This document shows positions 46,347 to 57,000 of a stretch of DNA of 64,000 bases, one piece after another. The notes beneath the pieces are model-generated. The model was given only the letters and a program-made list of their open reading frames with translations, was not told the origin of the DNA and searched no databases. A program made the position numbers and the translations under genes. The DNA is from Rhinopithecus roxellana. Lineage: Eukaryota; Chordata; Mammalia; Primates; Cercopithecidae. Location: contig NC_044554.1 of NCBI RefSeq assembly GCF_007565055.1, positions 141,359,463-141,423,462 on the forward strand. Direction: 5' to 3'. The stretch's first letter is position 1, and the number at the start of each line of letters is the position of its first letter.

Positions 46347-46594
46347 ACAATGAGATCACTTGGACTCGGGAAGGGGAACATCACACACTGGGGCCTATCA
46401 TGGGGAGTGGGGAGGAGGGAGGGATTGCATTGGGGAGTTATACATGATATAAATGATGAATTGATGGGTGCTGACGAGTTGATGGGTGCAGCACACCAAC
46501 ATGGCATAAGTATACATATGTAACAAACCTGCACGTTATGCACATGTACCCTAGAACTTAAAGTATAATTAAAAAAAAAAAAAAAAAAGGAAAA
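46347..46594 (+). other. L1 3' UTR and A-rich tail
   Basis: Holds the G-rich tract at 46395-46423 and the terminal 'cctagaacttaaagtataat', followed by an A tail broken by GG at 46589-46590. A duplicated 'gatgaattgatgggtgctgacgagttgatgggtgc'-type stretch near 46455-46488 repeats GTTGATGGGTGC. Confidence 0.9.
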
Positions 46595-46610
46595 AAAATT
46601 TCAAAATAAA

Positions 46611-47204
46611 AATTTTCAAGTGTTGAAGGAAGAAGGGAATATGGATAAGTTTGATTTACTAGAAAAAAATCAAATTCCATGATATTTACTTGGGGAAAAG
46701 AAATATAATTTTGTTTATTACAGTTGACAACTATTCATCTAGGAAAAGATCATTAGTATCATGTCTAACTTCAGTATAAATCCAAAACACAGCCTGTCAA
46801 TGGTCTCTGTGACAACTAAAATGTTCATTTTCCAATAAATGCATCTGATTAAATACAAAGATAATTCTATTACAATTTGATAAATAGAAATCAATATGGC
46901 ATTCTTCATACAACCAAGGTTTCCTAGCTTTGGATTGTATTATATGATACATTTGTACAAATACACAAATATATTGTATCTTTATAAGATCCTTTATGAA
47001 GTATTATTATCCCCAGTTAACAGTGAGAAAAAAAATTCAGTTTGTATGAGGGTAAGTAAATTTAACCCTGAATTTGGGTAAGGCAATTTTTATAACTACC
47101 AATGTATTTTAATTATTATTTACAGAAAATATAGTAATATTTATATTATTGCATTATATAAAATACATTACATAAACAGGTTGACAACATATGAATTCAT
47201 AACT
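46611..47204. other. AT-rich unique DNA
   Basis: No gene or repeat recognised. Confidence 0.4.
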
Positions 47205-47440
47205 TTTTAACTTATGTGTCAGACTGCACCCTAAGTGTTTTGTCCATTTTTACTCATTTAAACCTCTCAGTTAGTCTGCGAAAATTATACTATTGTTATT
47301 TGCATCTACAAATAAGGAAACAGAAAGGAGTGGCATAACTTGCTTAATATTACACAGTTAAAAAGTGGTAGCAATAGAATTTGAATCCAGGCAGTTTGGT
47401 TCCAGGGTCTATTATCTTACTCTCTATTTACAGAGCCTGT
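47205..47440 (+). repeat. MIR SINE
   Basis: Clear MIR order: 'ttttactcatttaaacctctc', 'aaataaggaaacagaaagg', 'aatttgaatccaggcagttt', 'ggttccagggtct'. Confidence 0.9.
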
Positions 47441-47905
47441 CTCTCGGGGATGGATTTAGATGAACATTTCATTTCCTATCTTTTGCTCACTTGTGTTTTT
47501 CTCCGCAATTATTTCCTAGACAAATGCTTTGGAGTAAGAAAAATAAGTTATTCCTATTTTTATAGGAATGGGGGCAATTTTATAGGAATTGGGGGGCATA
47601 CTCTTTCTTTGTACCTTTAGAAAAAAAGAATCAGAATTCAAGAAATACATTACAAAATGAAGTTAAAATAAGAAAATTGTTTGGTTTTGGACAAATATAA
47701 TAATTCCTTAGGAAATTAGTCAAACTCAAAAAATTATGCACTTCAAACTAATTACTTTGACATTTGAACTTACCTGACTGTTGGGTCCATCACTCGGGAT
47801 TCCACAGCATGCCTCAATACCTGGCATATTACACAGGATACATTTTATATCTGGACTTCCTTCCCTCATTAGGATGTAAGCACCAAAAGGGTAATAACTT
47901 TAAAA
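47441..47905. other. unique DNA
   Basis: Nothing recognised. Confidence 0.4.
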
Positions 47906-48127
47906 ACGTTTTGATTTTTGTGGGTACATAGTAGGTGTATATATTTATGGGGTACATGAGATATTTTGGTCCAGGAATACAATGTGTAACAGTCACATCA
48001 TAAAAAATTGGATATCCATCACTGGACACATTCATCCTTTGGGTTACAAACAGTTCAATTATACTATTTTAGTTATTTTCAAGTGAATAATTAAATTATT
48101 GTTAACCATAAGCTCCCAGGTGTGCTG
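47906..48127 (-). mobile_element. old L1 3' UTR fragment
   Basis: Antisense L1PB/L1MA-type tail with 'gggtacatagtaggtgtata', 'ggggtacatgagatattttgg' in part, and 'tttgggttacaaacagttc'. Same tail type as at 2430-2620, less truncated. Confidence 0.88.
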
Positions 48128-48237
48128 TCAAATACAAGGTAGGGCAGCAACTTTTATTTGTTCACTGCTATAAGCCTAGCAATTAGGAGGTTTTGTAGTA
48201 TGTAGTGGGTGCTCAGTTAATGTCTCATGAATGAGTG
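48128..48237 (+). repeat. L2 LINE 3' end fragment
   Basis: 'tttgttcactgctataagcc' and 'agtgggtgctcagttaatg' with 'atgaatgagtg' match the L2 terminus. Confidence 0.65.
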
Positions 48238-48350
48238 CCTACTTTAAAGGGTTATTCTGGGAATTAAATAATACAATATACTGTGTTACTAGCACAAAAC
48301 ACGTAGTCTAGTACCTAGCAATATAACAAAAATGTATTCAATAACAGTGG
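48238..48350 (-). repeat. MIR SINE fragment
   Basis: 'gggttattctgggaattaaa' and 'actagcacaaaacacgtag' are an antisense MIR 5' half. Confidence 0.65.
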
Positions 48351-48365
48351 TAACATTTAAATAGT

Positions 48366-48595
48366 ATTAAGAATCTGACAGTCACTCCCCTAAATTTTAC
48401 TCATTTAAGCTTTATAAAAATCTTATGAGATGTATACTATTATTATTATTATTCCCATTCTATAGATGAAGAAACTAAGACACAGATTAAACTGCTCAAA
48501 TCTCAGTTAATAAGTGTCAGTACAAAGAGCTGAGCTCAGGGAACTTGGCTCCAGAATCTACTTTTTTTACCACTATACTTGTTGCTTCTCCAAAG
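48366..48595 (+). repeat. MIR SINE
   Basis: 'tttactcatttaagctttat', 'tctatagatgaagaaactaa', 'tggctccagaatctac' and 'accactatacttg' follow the MIR core; a small ATT expansion lies at 48440-48453. Confidence 0.9.
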
Positions 48596-48809
48596 CCCTT
48601 CAGTGATACTTGAAATTTAATTTTCTATATTACTATTAGTACTTTTACTAGCATCATCATTTCAGAAATAAGAATTTTAAACAGAATCCCATTTGATGTC
48701 TATGCATACAATACAGACTTTTCAGAAATTTGTAAATTTCAGAATTAATGGCAATGAGAGGACAGTTTATTTATCAATTTTAGAACCTGCCCCTATTATT
48801 ATTGTAATT

Positions 48810-48965
48810 AGTTGTTGATGTCTCTGATTCACAATAGAATAAACAATCAGTGACCATACCTGTTATAAAGCAAGCATCTCAGGTACTTAGTATAGGGTTG
48901 GTATAAGATAAGTGGTCTCAAATATTTGTTGAAAAAATAATACATAAGTAAATGTATTAATTCAT
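48810..48965 (+). repeat. possible L2 fragment
   Basis: 'ggtacttagtatagggttgg' and 'tctcaaatatttgttgaa' resemble an L2 end. Weak. Confidence 0.45.
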
Positions 48966-49514
48966 TTATTCACAAATAAATGCCTAAGTGAAGTCAATAG
49001 CTATAGAAATAAATATCTAAGTTGATGATTACTGCAAAAATCTTCATGTATCCTCTTAGTAATTCACACAGCCATCTTTCATTATGCTATTTTAATATGA
49101 TAAAACTAAATTTCGTCATAATTATACTTGTTCAGTAAATGAAAGTGGATAGAATTCAACTTGATTTCACTTTTTTTGGTCTAAAATGGCTGTATTCAAA
49201 TATTTTGTGTGCGAATGCATCATACATATTCAGTGAAAGAGACTTCCAAATTCTCTTTCTGAATAAAATTACTTTGGACATAATCTGTTTTTTCCAGATC
49301 ATATTTAATCACATATTGTTCCAAAACAATCCTGAAGTCTACTCCAAATTTAAGTGTTTTCCCTCCTGTTCCCATCTGAAATGTCCCTAAACGTTTACAT
49401 AAGCCTCCATCTTACTTTCTTTGAATTGGCTTATTTATTCATTTACTCATCTTTACTTGGTTCCTGGACTTTCAAAGCATTTTCATTAGAATTGCTTCAC
49501 AAAACTAGAAGATG
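48966..49514. other. unique AT-rich DNA
   Basis: No gene seen; the 83-codon frame at 49139-49390 lacks any motif. Confidence 0.4.
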
Positions 49515-49640
49515 AGTAAAATACATAAAATCTGTCTCAGAGAGGTTAATCCCAAGGTAATGTGTGTGGTAAACAGTTGCACAGTGGTGCACACCTAGAT
49601 CTTTTGATTCAAATTTTAATGCTCTTTCTGCTATATAAGA
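49515..49640 (+). repeat. MIR-like fragment
   Basis: 'gtctcagagaggttaatccc' through 'gatcttttgattcaaat' and 'tgctctttctgctatata' resemble the MIR 3' half. Confidence 0.55.
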
Positions 49641-50509
49641 GGCGAATACATTATGTTCTAAGGCTAAAAGAAAAGCATGGCATATTTTGTGTCCATAAAA
49701 AGAATCAAAAGTAAGTTAAAGTTTATAATCTTTACTCCATTTATGCCTTCCAATTTAATTTTGATTACTCATTTCACAGCTTTTAATTAAATTTCTGGAG
49801 AATATTGCACAGCCATCCTCAGTTCTCCCAATTATTCTTGGAAATATTTCTATACTTTACAATCAATGTTCAAAAATAGACTAATGGAGATTCCTGACAT
49901 CCCTATATTTTATATTTGTTTATAACTTCCCTGTTTAATAACTCAATGAATTTATGCTTACAATCCCTTGATAATAGCCATAATCTTTGTTTCAAATGTA
50001 CTTTCTATACATTATCTACATATGGAATCTCAGAACACCAAAGGAAAGTTAATCTGTCTTTCAAAATGACTACAGTTGCTAGTGATAAGAATATGCTATT
50101 TATCTGAGAAAGACTCCCTCAAATCAGGCATTTCGAGGGGAAATAATGGTGACCTTTCAGTTCATACATATTTTAAGTGCTTCTAGGGACAAATGTTTAA
50201 CATTTGACATGGGATGGCTCCTGTCACTGAAATAAACTCAGAGGAAAATGGTTAACATAGGTGCCATGTTTTTGGTTGAAACTAATGATAAGAAACTAAA
50301 AGGCATAGGAAAGTTGTTAGTGGGAACTCCAAGGCTTCTCTCGTAGAGGTGCTAAATAATTATACTTCAAGGACTGAGGAAAAGTAAGGGATCATGAGGG
50401 AAGACAAGAAAAATGGTAGTAACTCAGGCAAATACAAGGTAGAGCTTACCCTAAGTGATCCACTAAGAATACAATCACAATGTATTATTAATAGTATATA
50501 TTATTATAT
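49641..50509. other. unique DNA
   Basis: Nothing recognised. Confidence 0.4.
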
Positions 50510-50804
50510 TTACAGACAGGGTCTCATGCTGACACCCAGGCTGGAGTACAGTGGCACAATCATAGCTCACTGGAGCCTAAAATTCCTGGGCTCAGCTGAT
50601 CTTACTGCCTCAGCCTTCTGAGCAGCTAGAATTGTGGGCATGTGCTACCACACCCAGCTAATTGTTCGATATTTTGTAAAGAAAAGGTCTCTCTATGTTG
50701 TCCAAGTTGGTCTTGAAACTCCTGGCCTCAAACTATCTTCCTGTCTTGGTCTCCATAAGCACTGAGAGTGCTACGATTACAGGTATGAGCCAGCATTACC
50801 TGTC
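50510..50804 (-). mobile_element. AluJ, diverged
   Basis: Antisense Alu starting 'tacagacagggtctcatgc' (T run lost) and ending 'gccagcattacctgtc'. J-like wording ('gctcaactatct'-type region, 'aaattcctgggctcagctg') and many changes. Confidence 0.9.
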
Positions 50805-51359
50805 ATAGTGTATTTTTAAAATAAAGAATAAGTCATAACGTATACTACAGAGTTACAAAAATCTTAGGTATATTCTGATAACAAAAAACAAGTTCAGAAG
50901 AATGTAAGTAATCTATTCATCAATGCAGACCACAATACTGGCACCTTCACAAGTTAAAATAATTTCTCAGCAGTACATCGGTTTATTTTCTTTGTTTAAA
51001 CTATGATTGAGATTAGGATAATCTAACTTCAGCTTCTAAAAGAAAGCCAGAAAGGAATGAATAACTTTAAGAGTCATATATAGGAGCTCACTTAATGAAA
51101 ATGAAGTTGTGGGAATAAGTATTTGTAACTACACAAAAATTGTGAACTCTACCTTGCTTGCATACAGAATGAGATGAATTTTAAAATGAATTAATGTTTG
51201 CTGAGGGAAAAAGTTACAGTTTGAGGGGATAGTATGGATTGCTTATTACAACAATTTTAGATAATGATCCCGCTTTCAGGACTAAACTAAATTTTGTAAC
51301 CTCAATGTATAATCAATGCCTCAGAATGAAATATAATAGTAAAAGGTGCAACTGGATAA
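50805..51359. other. unique DNA
   Basis: Nothing recognised. Confidence 0.4.
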
Positions 51360-51368
51360 ATTCTATGT

Positions 51369-52185
51369 TTTAATTTTATTATTATTATTATTAATTTTAT
51401 TTTTAATTTTTTTTAACTTTTAGATTCAGGGGCACATGTGCAGGTTTGTTCTATGTAAACTGTGTGTCATGAGGTTTGGTGTACAGATAATTTCATCCCC
51501 TGGGTAATAAGCATAGTACCTGATAGGTACTTTTTTCTGATTTTCTCCCTTCTCTCACCCTCCATACTCAAGCTGGCTGCAGTGTCTGTGCTCCTCTCTA
51601 GCATCCCTGTGTTCTCATTGTTTAGCTCCCATTTATAAGTGAGAACATGTGGTATGTGGCTTTCTCTTCCTTAGTTTGCTTAGGATAATGTTCTCCAACT
51701 CTGTCTATGTTGCTGCAAAGGACATGATCTCTTTCTTTTTTATGGCTGCATAGTATTCCATAGTGTAGATATACCACATTTTCTTTATCCGGTCTACCAT
51801 TAGTTGGTATTTATATTTATTCCATGTCTTTGCTATTATGAATAGTGCTGCATTGAACATACACATGCATGTGTCTTTATAATAGAACAATTTATATTCC
51901 TTTGGGTATATACTCAATAACTGGATTTCTGTGTCAAATGGTAATTCTAACTTATTTGAGGAATTATCAAACTGCTTTACACAATGGCTGAACTGACTTG
52001 CACTCCCACCAACAGTGTATAAGCATTCCTTTTTTTCTGCAACCTCACCAACATCTGTTATTTTCTGACTTTTTAATAATAGTCATTCTGACTAGTGTAA
52101 GATGGTATCTTACTGTGGTTTTGATTTTCATTTCTGTAATGATTAGTGATGTTGAGCTTTTGTCATATGAAAACTCTAATTTGTT
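51369..52185 (-). mobile_element. 5'-truncated primate L1 (3' end)
   Basis: Antisense L1 tail ('ggcacatgtgcaggtttgttc' region) through the 3' UTR into ORF2. The reverse frame at 51917-51705 reads PKEYKLFYYKDTC, NAALFIIAKTWN and MWYIYTMEYYAAIKKKE, the ORF2p C terminus. The recognisable L1 stops near 52168. A 9 bp repeat, ATTCTATGT, at 51360-51368 and 52186-52194 may be the target-site duplication. Divergence suggests L1PA/L1PB of middle age. Confidence 0.88.
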
Positions 52186-52194
52186 ATTCTATGT

Positions 52195-53084
52195 AATATA
52201 TGAGGAGGCTGCCTATTTCAGTCAGGGTCCAATCAGGAGACAGAAACCACATTAGTAACTTGAATAAGGAAAAGTTAATATAAAGAATTATTAACGGGTA
52301 AAGAGGAAGTTAACTACTAAAAAGGTAAGGAGAGAGGAATTCAATGTTACAGAAGTAGCAACCAAACAATGTAGCTACTGCCTATAGAGCTGAGGGAGAG
52401 AGAATCGAGGAGATCCTTATACCTTTAGAAGAGTCCCACTCCTGTACTCACACACTCACACCAACCCCAAGTCTAAGACCCAGACATCTCTGGAGAGGTT
52501 GTGGCTATGACTGAAACTCTGTTGGTGACAGAGAAATTTACTAAATAGAGTATATAGGTCCCAGAGTGTATAAGCTACAGCTAGTTTTTTGGTGTGGCCC
52601 CCTGAATGGCAGAGAATCTTGCTAGAGTGTGTAGGCTACAGCTGAGCAAGAGGTGAAGTGTGCCACATCCCTCACCTACCAAACCTGTAAGTGCCAGATA
52701 CAAAAAAGCATGCTGGAAAATGGAGGCAAGGTCCCTTTCTCATGTTCTGCCTTTGCAGTGTCCCTCCAGCCCCTTAAATTGGCAAAGTCTAACATCAAGT
52801 CAGCTGGGAAAAGAGAAATGTCTACAGCATGCAGCTCTGACAATACAAGGAAGGGCAAAGAAGAATAGATTTGAAGAGAAGTCATAAATTAATAACTGGT
52901 GTGCTGGCACTTCCCCATACTTGGTTGACACTGATACAGTTAAAAACAGTATAAAGTCACATATTTATACATAGAGTCACAAATCATAACCTCTTGTATT
53001 GTTTTTCTAAATTTGGTTATATACTATAGCATTCTGCCTTAGAACTATAAACCAATAAATTACACTGGTGACATGATTTGTGAA
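52195..53084. other. non-coding, contains an unclassified old repeat-like stretch
   Basis: From about 52217 'cagtcagggtccaatcagga', 'gacagaaaccacattag' and 'taatataaagaattatta' recall an old mammalian repeat I cannot name; it may run to about 52870. Frames of 69-75 codons at 52653-52887 overlap on both strands, which argues against coding. Confidence 0.35.
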
Positions 53085-53285
53085 TTTAACTTTCTATAAA
53101 AGTATATATAGAGAAAAAGTATAAATTTTAAGTGTACAACTAACTCAATGAATTTTTACAAATATAAGAACTCACGTAAACACCACCCAAGGCAAGACAG
53201 AGTTTATTATCAGGACCCTGAAGGCCTCATTCTTGTTCCTCCCAAGCAGTAATTACCAGCTTTTAAAAATGTTTCCTTGAAAATC
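53085..53285 (+). repeat. ancient L1M-like 3' UTR wording
   Basis: 'aagtgtacaactaactcaat', 'gaatttttacaaatataag' and 'aaacaccacccaaggcaag' fit a widespread L1M segment. Orientation relative to L1 is uncertain. Confidence 0.4.
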
Positions 53286-53355
53286 TTTACCTGTTTTCTT
53301 ACATGTTTAGTGTAACTAATAAAATGTACAAAGAAAAATAATGTACTGTTTTTAT

Positions 53356-53648
53356 TTTTTATTTTTTGAGACGGAGTCTCGCTCTGTCGCCCCAGGCTGG
53401 GTGGCAGTGGCATGATATTGGCTCACTGCAACCTCCGCCTCCCAGGTTCAAGCATTTCTCCTGCCTCAGCCTCCTGAGTAGCTGGGATTACAGGCGTGCG
53501 CCACCACACCTGCTAATTTTTGTATTTTTAGTAGAGACGGGGTTTGACCATGTTGGTCAGGCCGGTCTCGAACTCCTGACCTTGTGATCCGCCAGCCTTG
53601 GCCTCCCAAAGTGCTAGGATTACAGTCGTGAGCCACTGCGCCCAGCCT
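53356..53648 (-). mobile_element. AluS, full length
   Basis: Antisense Alu ending 'gccactgcgcccagcct'. Target-site duplication of about 16 bp, AATG(T/C)ACT(G/A)TTTTTAT, at 53340-53355 and 53649-53664 with two later mismatches. Confidence 0.94.
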
Positions 53649-53664
53649 AATGCACTATTTTTAT

Positions 53665-55944
53665 GTGGAGGAAAAGAATGTACAAAGTTACTTTTTAAAT
53701 TTAAGAACTATTTATCCTTCTATATATTTTTCTAAAATCATCAAAGCTGTCTATAATAGAACTATTGTATTGCCCTTGCTTTGTGTAATTTGACCATAAT
53801 TAGCAATTTCTTTTTCATTCCAGAGGAAGAAAAAATTATATAAAGAGCATACAGAACTTCAATACCTTGGCATAGTGATAGAGATGGAATTCAAATGTTG
53901 AGAATAAACTGTTTTCTGCTAACTGTCCCATAACTGAGAAAATGCAGCATATATGTAATAGAAACAAATGACAACAACAACAAATCTAGCAATGATTTGG
54001 AATCCTAAGGAAGCAATTTAAATACATGTAAAGACAAAATTTTAAATACATAATATATTGTTTCTTCAAAACTCACAGTGTTTAACATGCTAACAACTGT
54101 GAAATATGTTTTTGCTATATCATTTTGAAGTAGTGAAAAGAAAGTAATACATTGAATAGAAAAAGTAGGATTTTATTTTTGTCTTACTATATTTTAAGAT
54201 GACATATGTATTTTGGAATTATTGAAACTTTTCAGTTAAAAAAATTTGACCAGTTATTCAATTTGGACAGTATTCCAAGAGGCTCAAGAAATTGGATATT
54301 ATATGGGAGTTTTTTTTAGTCCTGTGTGTGTCTTGATTTCTAAAAAACCATTTTACTATTTTACAGTATTATTTACAAATAAAATTTAAAAATTAAGCAT
54401 TATATTGAAGGTTGATACATTTAAATAAATTACTTTTTTCCTACTAGCTTTCCATTACAAGTCAAAAGTCTTTGAACTTATGGTTTGGCTCCATAGCCTG
54501 AAGGTTGTAAATGTTTTTCCAGAAGGTTTTCAAAATTTTTTTAATGCCTGCCTTTTTTACTGGATTCAGTTCAAAATTTCTAATGAGAAGCATACTTTAA
54601 ATAGCCTTGATGCCACATTTTTAATATGTTATTTTACTTTATTACTCTTCCCAACTGAGAACACTTATAATCAACATTTTTAAGAGTTTTATATCGGTAA
54701 TATTTTGTTGGTTCTTTGTTTCCTGTTATAATGGGCTTTCAAGGAGTAAACAAATTTGCAGATTTCCCAAATAAACACATCTGTGTTGGTCAGTGTGGCA
54801 TGAGGAAGGTTCTTGAAAGTATGTAATATAGTACAATATAAATGCTTTCTGCAACACCTCTTTGTTGCATAGAAAATGAGGAAGATTGCCAATGAGTTCA
54901 TTTTAGGAAGAAAACTACTAATTTGAAATAAAACACAAATATGTTATTATGTAAACCATATTTATTCTTAATCATGTTTGATTTTGGAGTAGCCTTTGCA
55001 TTTATATGTGAGGAAATAGTGTCAGGAACTGACCTATTATGTGTCAAAGACAAATGTTATCACACACAAAATTAATAACTTTTTATAATTTATATATTCA
55101 CTTCAAATTGTTCTAAGAAATTAAGCCTTCATAGAGTTTCATTAAATGCACATGCTTAAGGTGGTTAACATAAACAATGCTATATTTAAAGTTTAAGAGC
55201 CTTGAGCATAACACAAATCCGTGCTACTCCTAATTCCTTCATCCTTGCTTGGGAAGGATATTTGGTCACACTTACTCCTACACAGATAACTCAGTTATTC
55301 ACCCTGATCTCTGGTCTCTTCTGTCCATCTGCCATCTATTTATTATTATTATTCCAGGTTCCTTCCTCTTCCTTCCTTCCTCCCCACCCACTCAACCAAC
55401 CACCCACTGAAATCCTGAGTTCTGCTCTTCCGTAGTTTTTCAAGATTAGTACTTTCCCGCTCTTCCCTTCAGAAATACTTTGGCATGCTTTTTTCTCTTC
55501 AGAGACCACTTGCTCACCTTAGCTCTACAACTATTTCTGAGCCCCTACATATCCCTAGAGAGATTCAGACCTAGATTTGTTCCTCATTCTTCCATTTCCC
55601 TTTCTATAACAAAATATTTCTTTGGAAGTGCAGCCAAGAATCCCAAAAAGCAAATTCAGTGAACCAGTGCAGTAAGAGGGCTTTTGCAGATGAGACAGTT
55701 TGCAAAACTATGGTAACAGAAAAGTGCATATGGTCAGTGCCTAGCTGATTGCATTTTCATTTGTAATGTGGAAGTACTGCCAACAAATTGAATTAAGCTT
55801 ACTATAGTAGAACACATTACTTAAAATTCCATTCTGTTGCAGAGTCCTGAATGACCCTCAATAATTGGGCTGTGAAGTTTGATATTGTGTACATTTTTTG
55901 ACTCTACCAAGCATGTGATAATAACAATAATGGAAGGCAATATA
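53665..55944. other. about 2.3 kb unique DNA without a gene
   Basis: AT-rich with a pyrimidine-rich patch near 55355-55390. No repeat family or coding region recognised. Confidence 0.45.
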
Positions 55945-56640
55945 TTAAAATGCAATACTGCTATAAACATGCATGTGCAAGTATCTTTTTCATATAATGA
56001 TTCATTTTCCTCTGGGTTAAGAAAGAAAAGTAGATCCACCATTTGATCCAGCAATTCCACTGGAATTACTGGACCAATTACAGATCAAACAGCAGTGGAT
56101 CTACCTTTCCTTCTTTAAGGAATCTCCACACTGTTTTCCTTAGAGGTTGTACTAGTTTATCCTTCCTACCAACAGCGTAAAAGGGTTCCCTTTTCACTGC
56201 AAAAATACAAAACCAGCCCAAATGCCCATCAAGAAATGAGCAGATAAAGAAAATGTGATATATATTTAGCATCGAATACTACTCAGCCATAAAAAGGAAT
56301 GAAATAATGGCATTTGCAGAAACCCCGATGGAACTGGAGACTATTATTCTAAGTGAAGTGACTCAGGAATGGAAAACCAAACATCATATGTTCTCATTCA
56401 CATGTGGGAGCTAAGCTAAGAGGACACAAACGCATAAGAATGATACATTGGACTTTAAGGACTCGGGGGAGAGGGTGGGGGTGGCAAGGGATAAAAGATT
56501 ACACATTGGATACAGGGTACACTGCTCGAGTGATAGGTGCACCAGAATCTCAGAAATCAAAACTGAAGAACTTATTCACGTAACCAAACACCACCTGTTC
56601 CCCAAAAACCAATTGAAATAAAAAATTAAACACAAGCAAA
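55945..56640 (+). mobile_element. twin-primed L1 3' end with inverted 5' part
   Basis: 56203-56640 is L1 in sense: 'aaatgcccatcaagaaatg', 'tactactcagccataaaaag', 'cacctgttccccaaaaacc', then an A-rich tail. 55945-56202 is the immediately upstream ORF2 sequence in antisense ('aggttgtactagtttatcc', 'accaacagcgtaaaagg', 'gctataaacatgcatgtgc'). Joined head to head with contiguous L1 coordinates, this is the signature of twin priming. The inverted part also holds a hairpin (56016-56120). L1PA/L1PB of middle age. Confidence 0.85.
56016..56120. repeat. imperfect ~100 bp hairpin inside the inverted L1 part
   Basis: Left arm 56016-56059 contains AAGTAGATCCACCATTTGATC; right arm 56062-56120 contains the complementary GATCAAACAGCAGTGGATCTAC and CCTTTCCTTCTTTAAGG. 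The centre is ATTCCACTGGAAT at 56054-56066. The arms are two copies of the same L1 segment in opposite orientation with different later changes. Confidence 0.8.
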
Positions 56641-56937
56641 CAAAAAAACCTTTTGTCCCAACAGCCAAATGTTAGGAACTTGTTTGGGTTCTGACTAATA
56701 AATACCTCCATAAAAATTAAAATTCTCATTAAAAACCAAACGGTGAATGATTTAAAAAGCAATGCTATAGCCATCACTTTCTAATCTTTTTTAAAATTAG
56801 AAAGAAGTGAAAAAAATGTACTTCCAATAATTTCATATCTTTTTAAAATATGGCTTCAGATTTTCTCCACTTAAATTGCAAAGTAAACCTTCATTATTAA
56901 CTTTTATATCCAATAAAATATACTATTGTATTCCTGT
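56641..56937. other. unique DNA
   Basis: Nothing recognised. Confidence 0.4.
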
Positions 56938-57000
56938 ATTTATCCATTCAATAATTATTTACTGAATATATACTATGTACCAAACACAGTTCAACCTAAG
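56938..57000 (-). repeat. L2 fragment
   Basis: 'ccattcaataattatttactg' in part and 'tatactatgtaccaaacaca' are the antisense L2 end. Confidence 0.6.

Larger units (their letters stand above)
40100..46594 (+). mobile_element. young full-length LINE-1 (Old World monkey L1), nearly intact ORF2
   Basis: From the 5' UTR start ('gagcaagatggccaaatagg') to an A-rich tail, flanked by a perfect 16 bp target-site duplication, AAAATTTCAAAATAAA, at 40084-40099 and 46595-46610. Length 6.49 kb, or about 6.19 kb without the nested Alu, so full length. Coding damage is small: one nonsense codon and one frameshift in ORF1, two single-base frameshifts in ORF2. As it stands it cannot encode a working pair of proteins. 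The state of ORF2 makes it the youngest L1 here. Confidence 0.97.
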
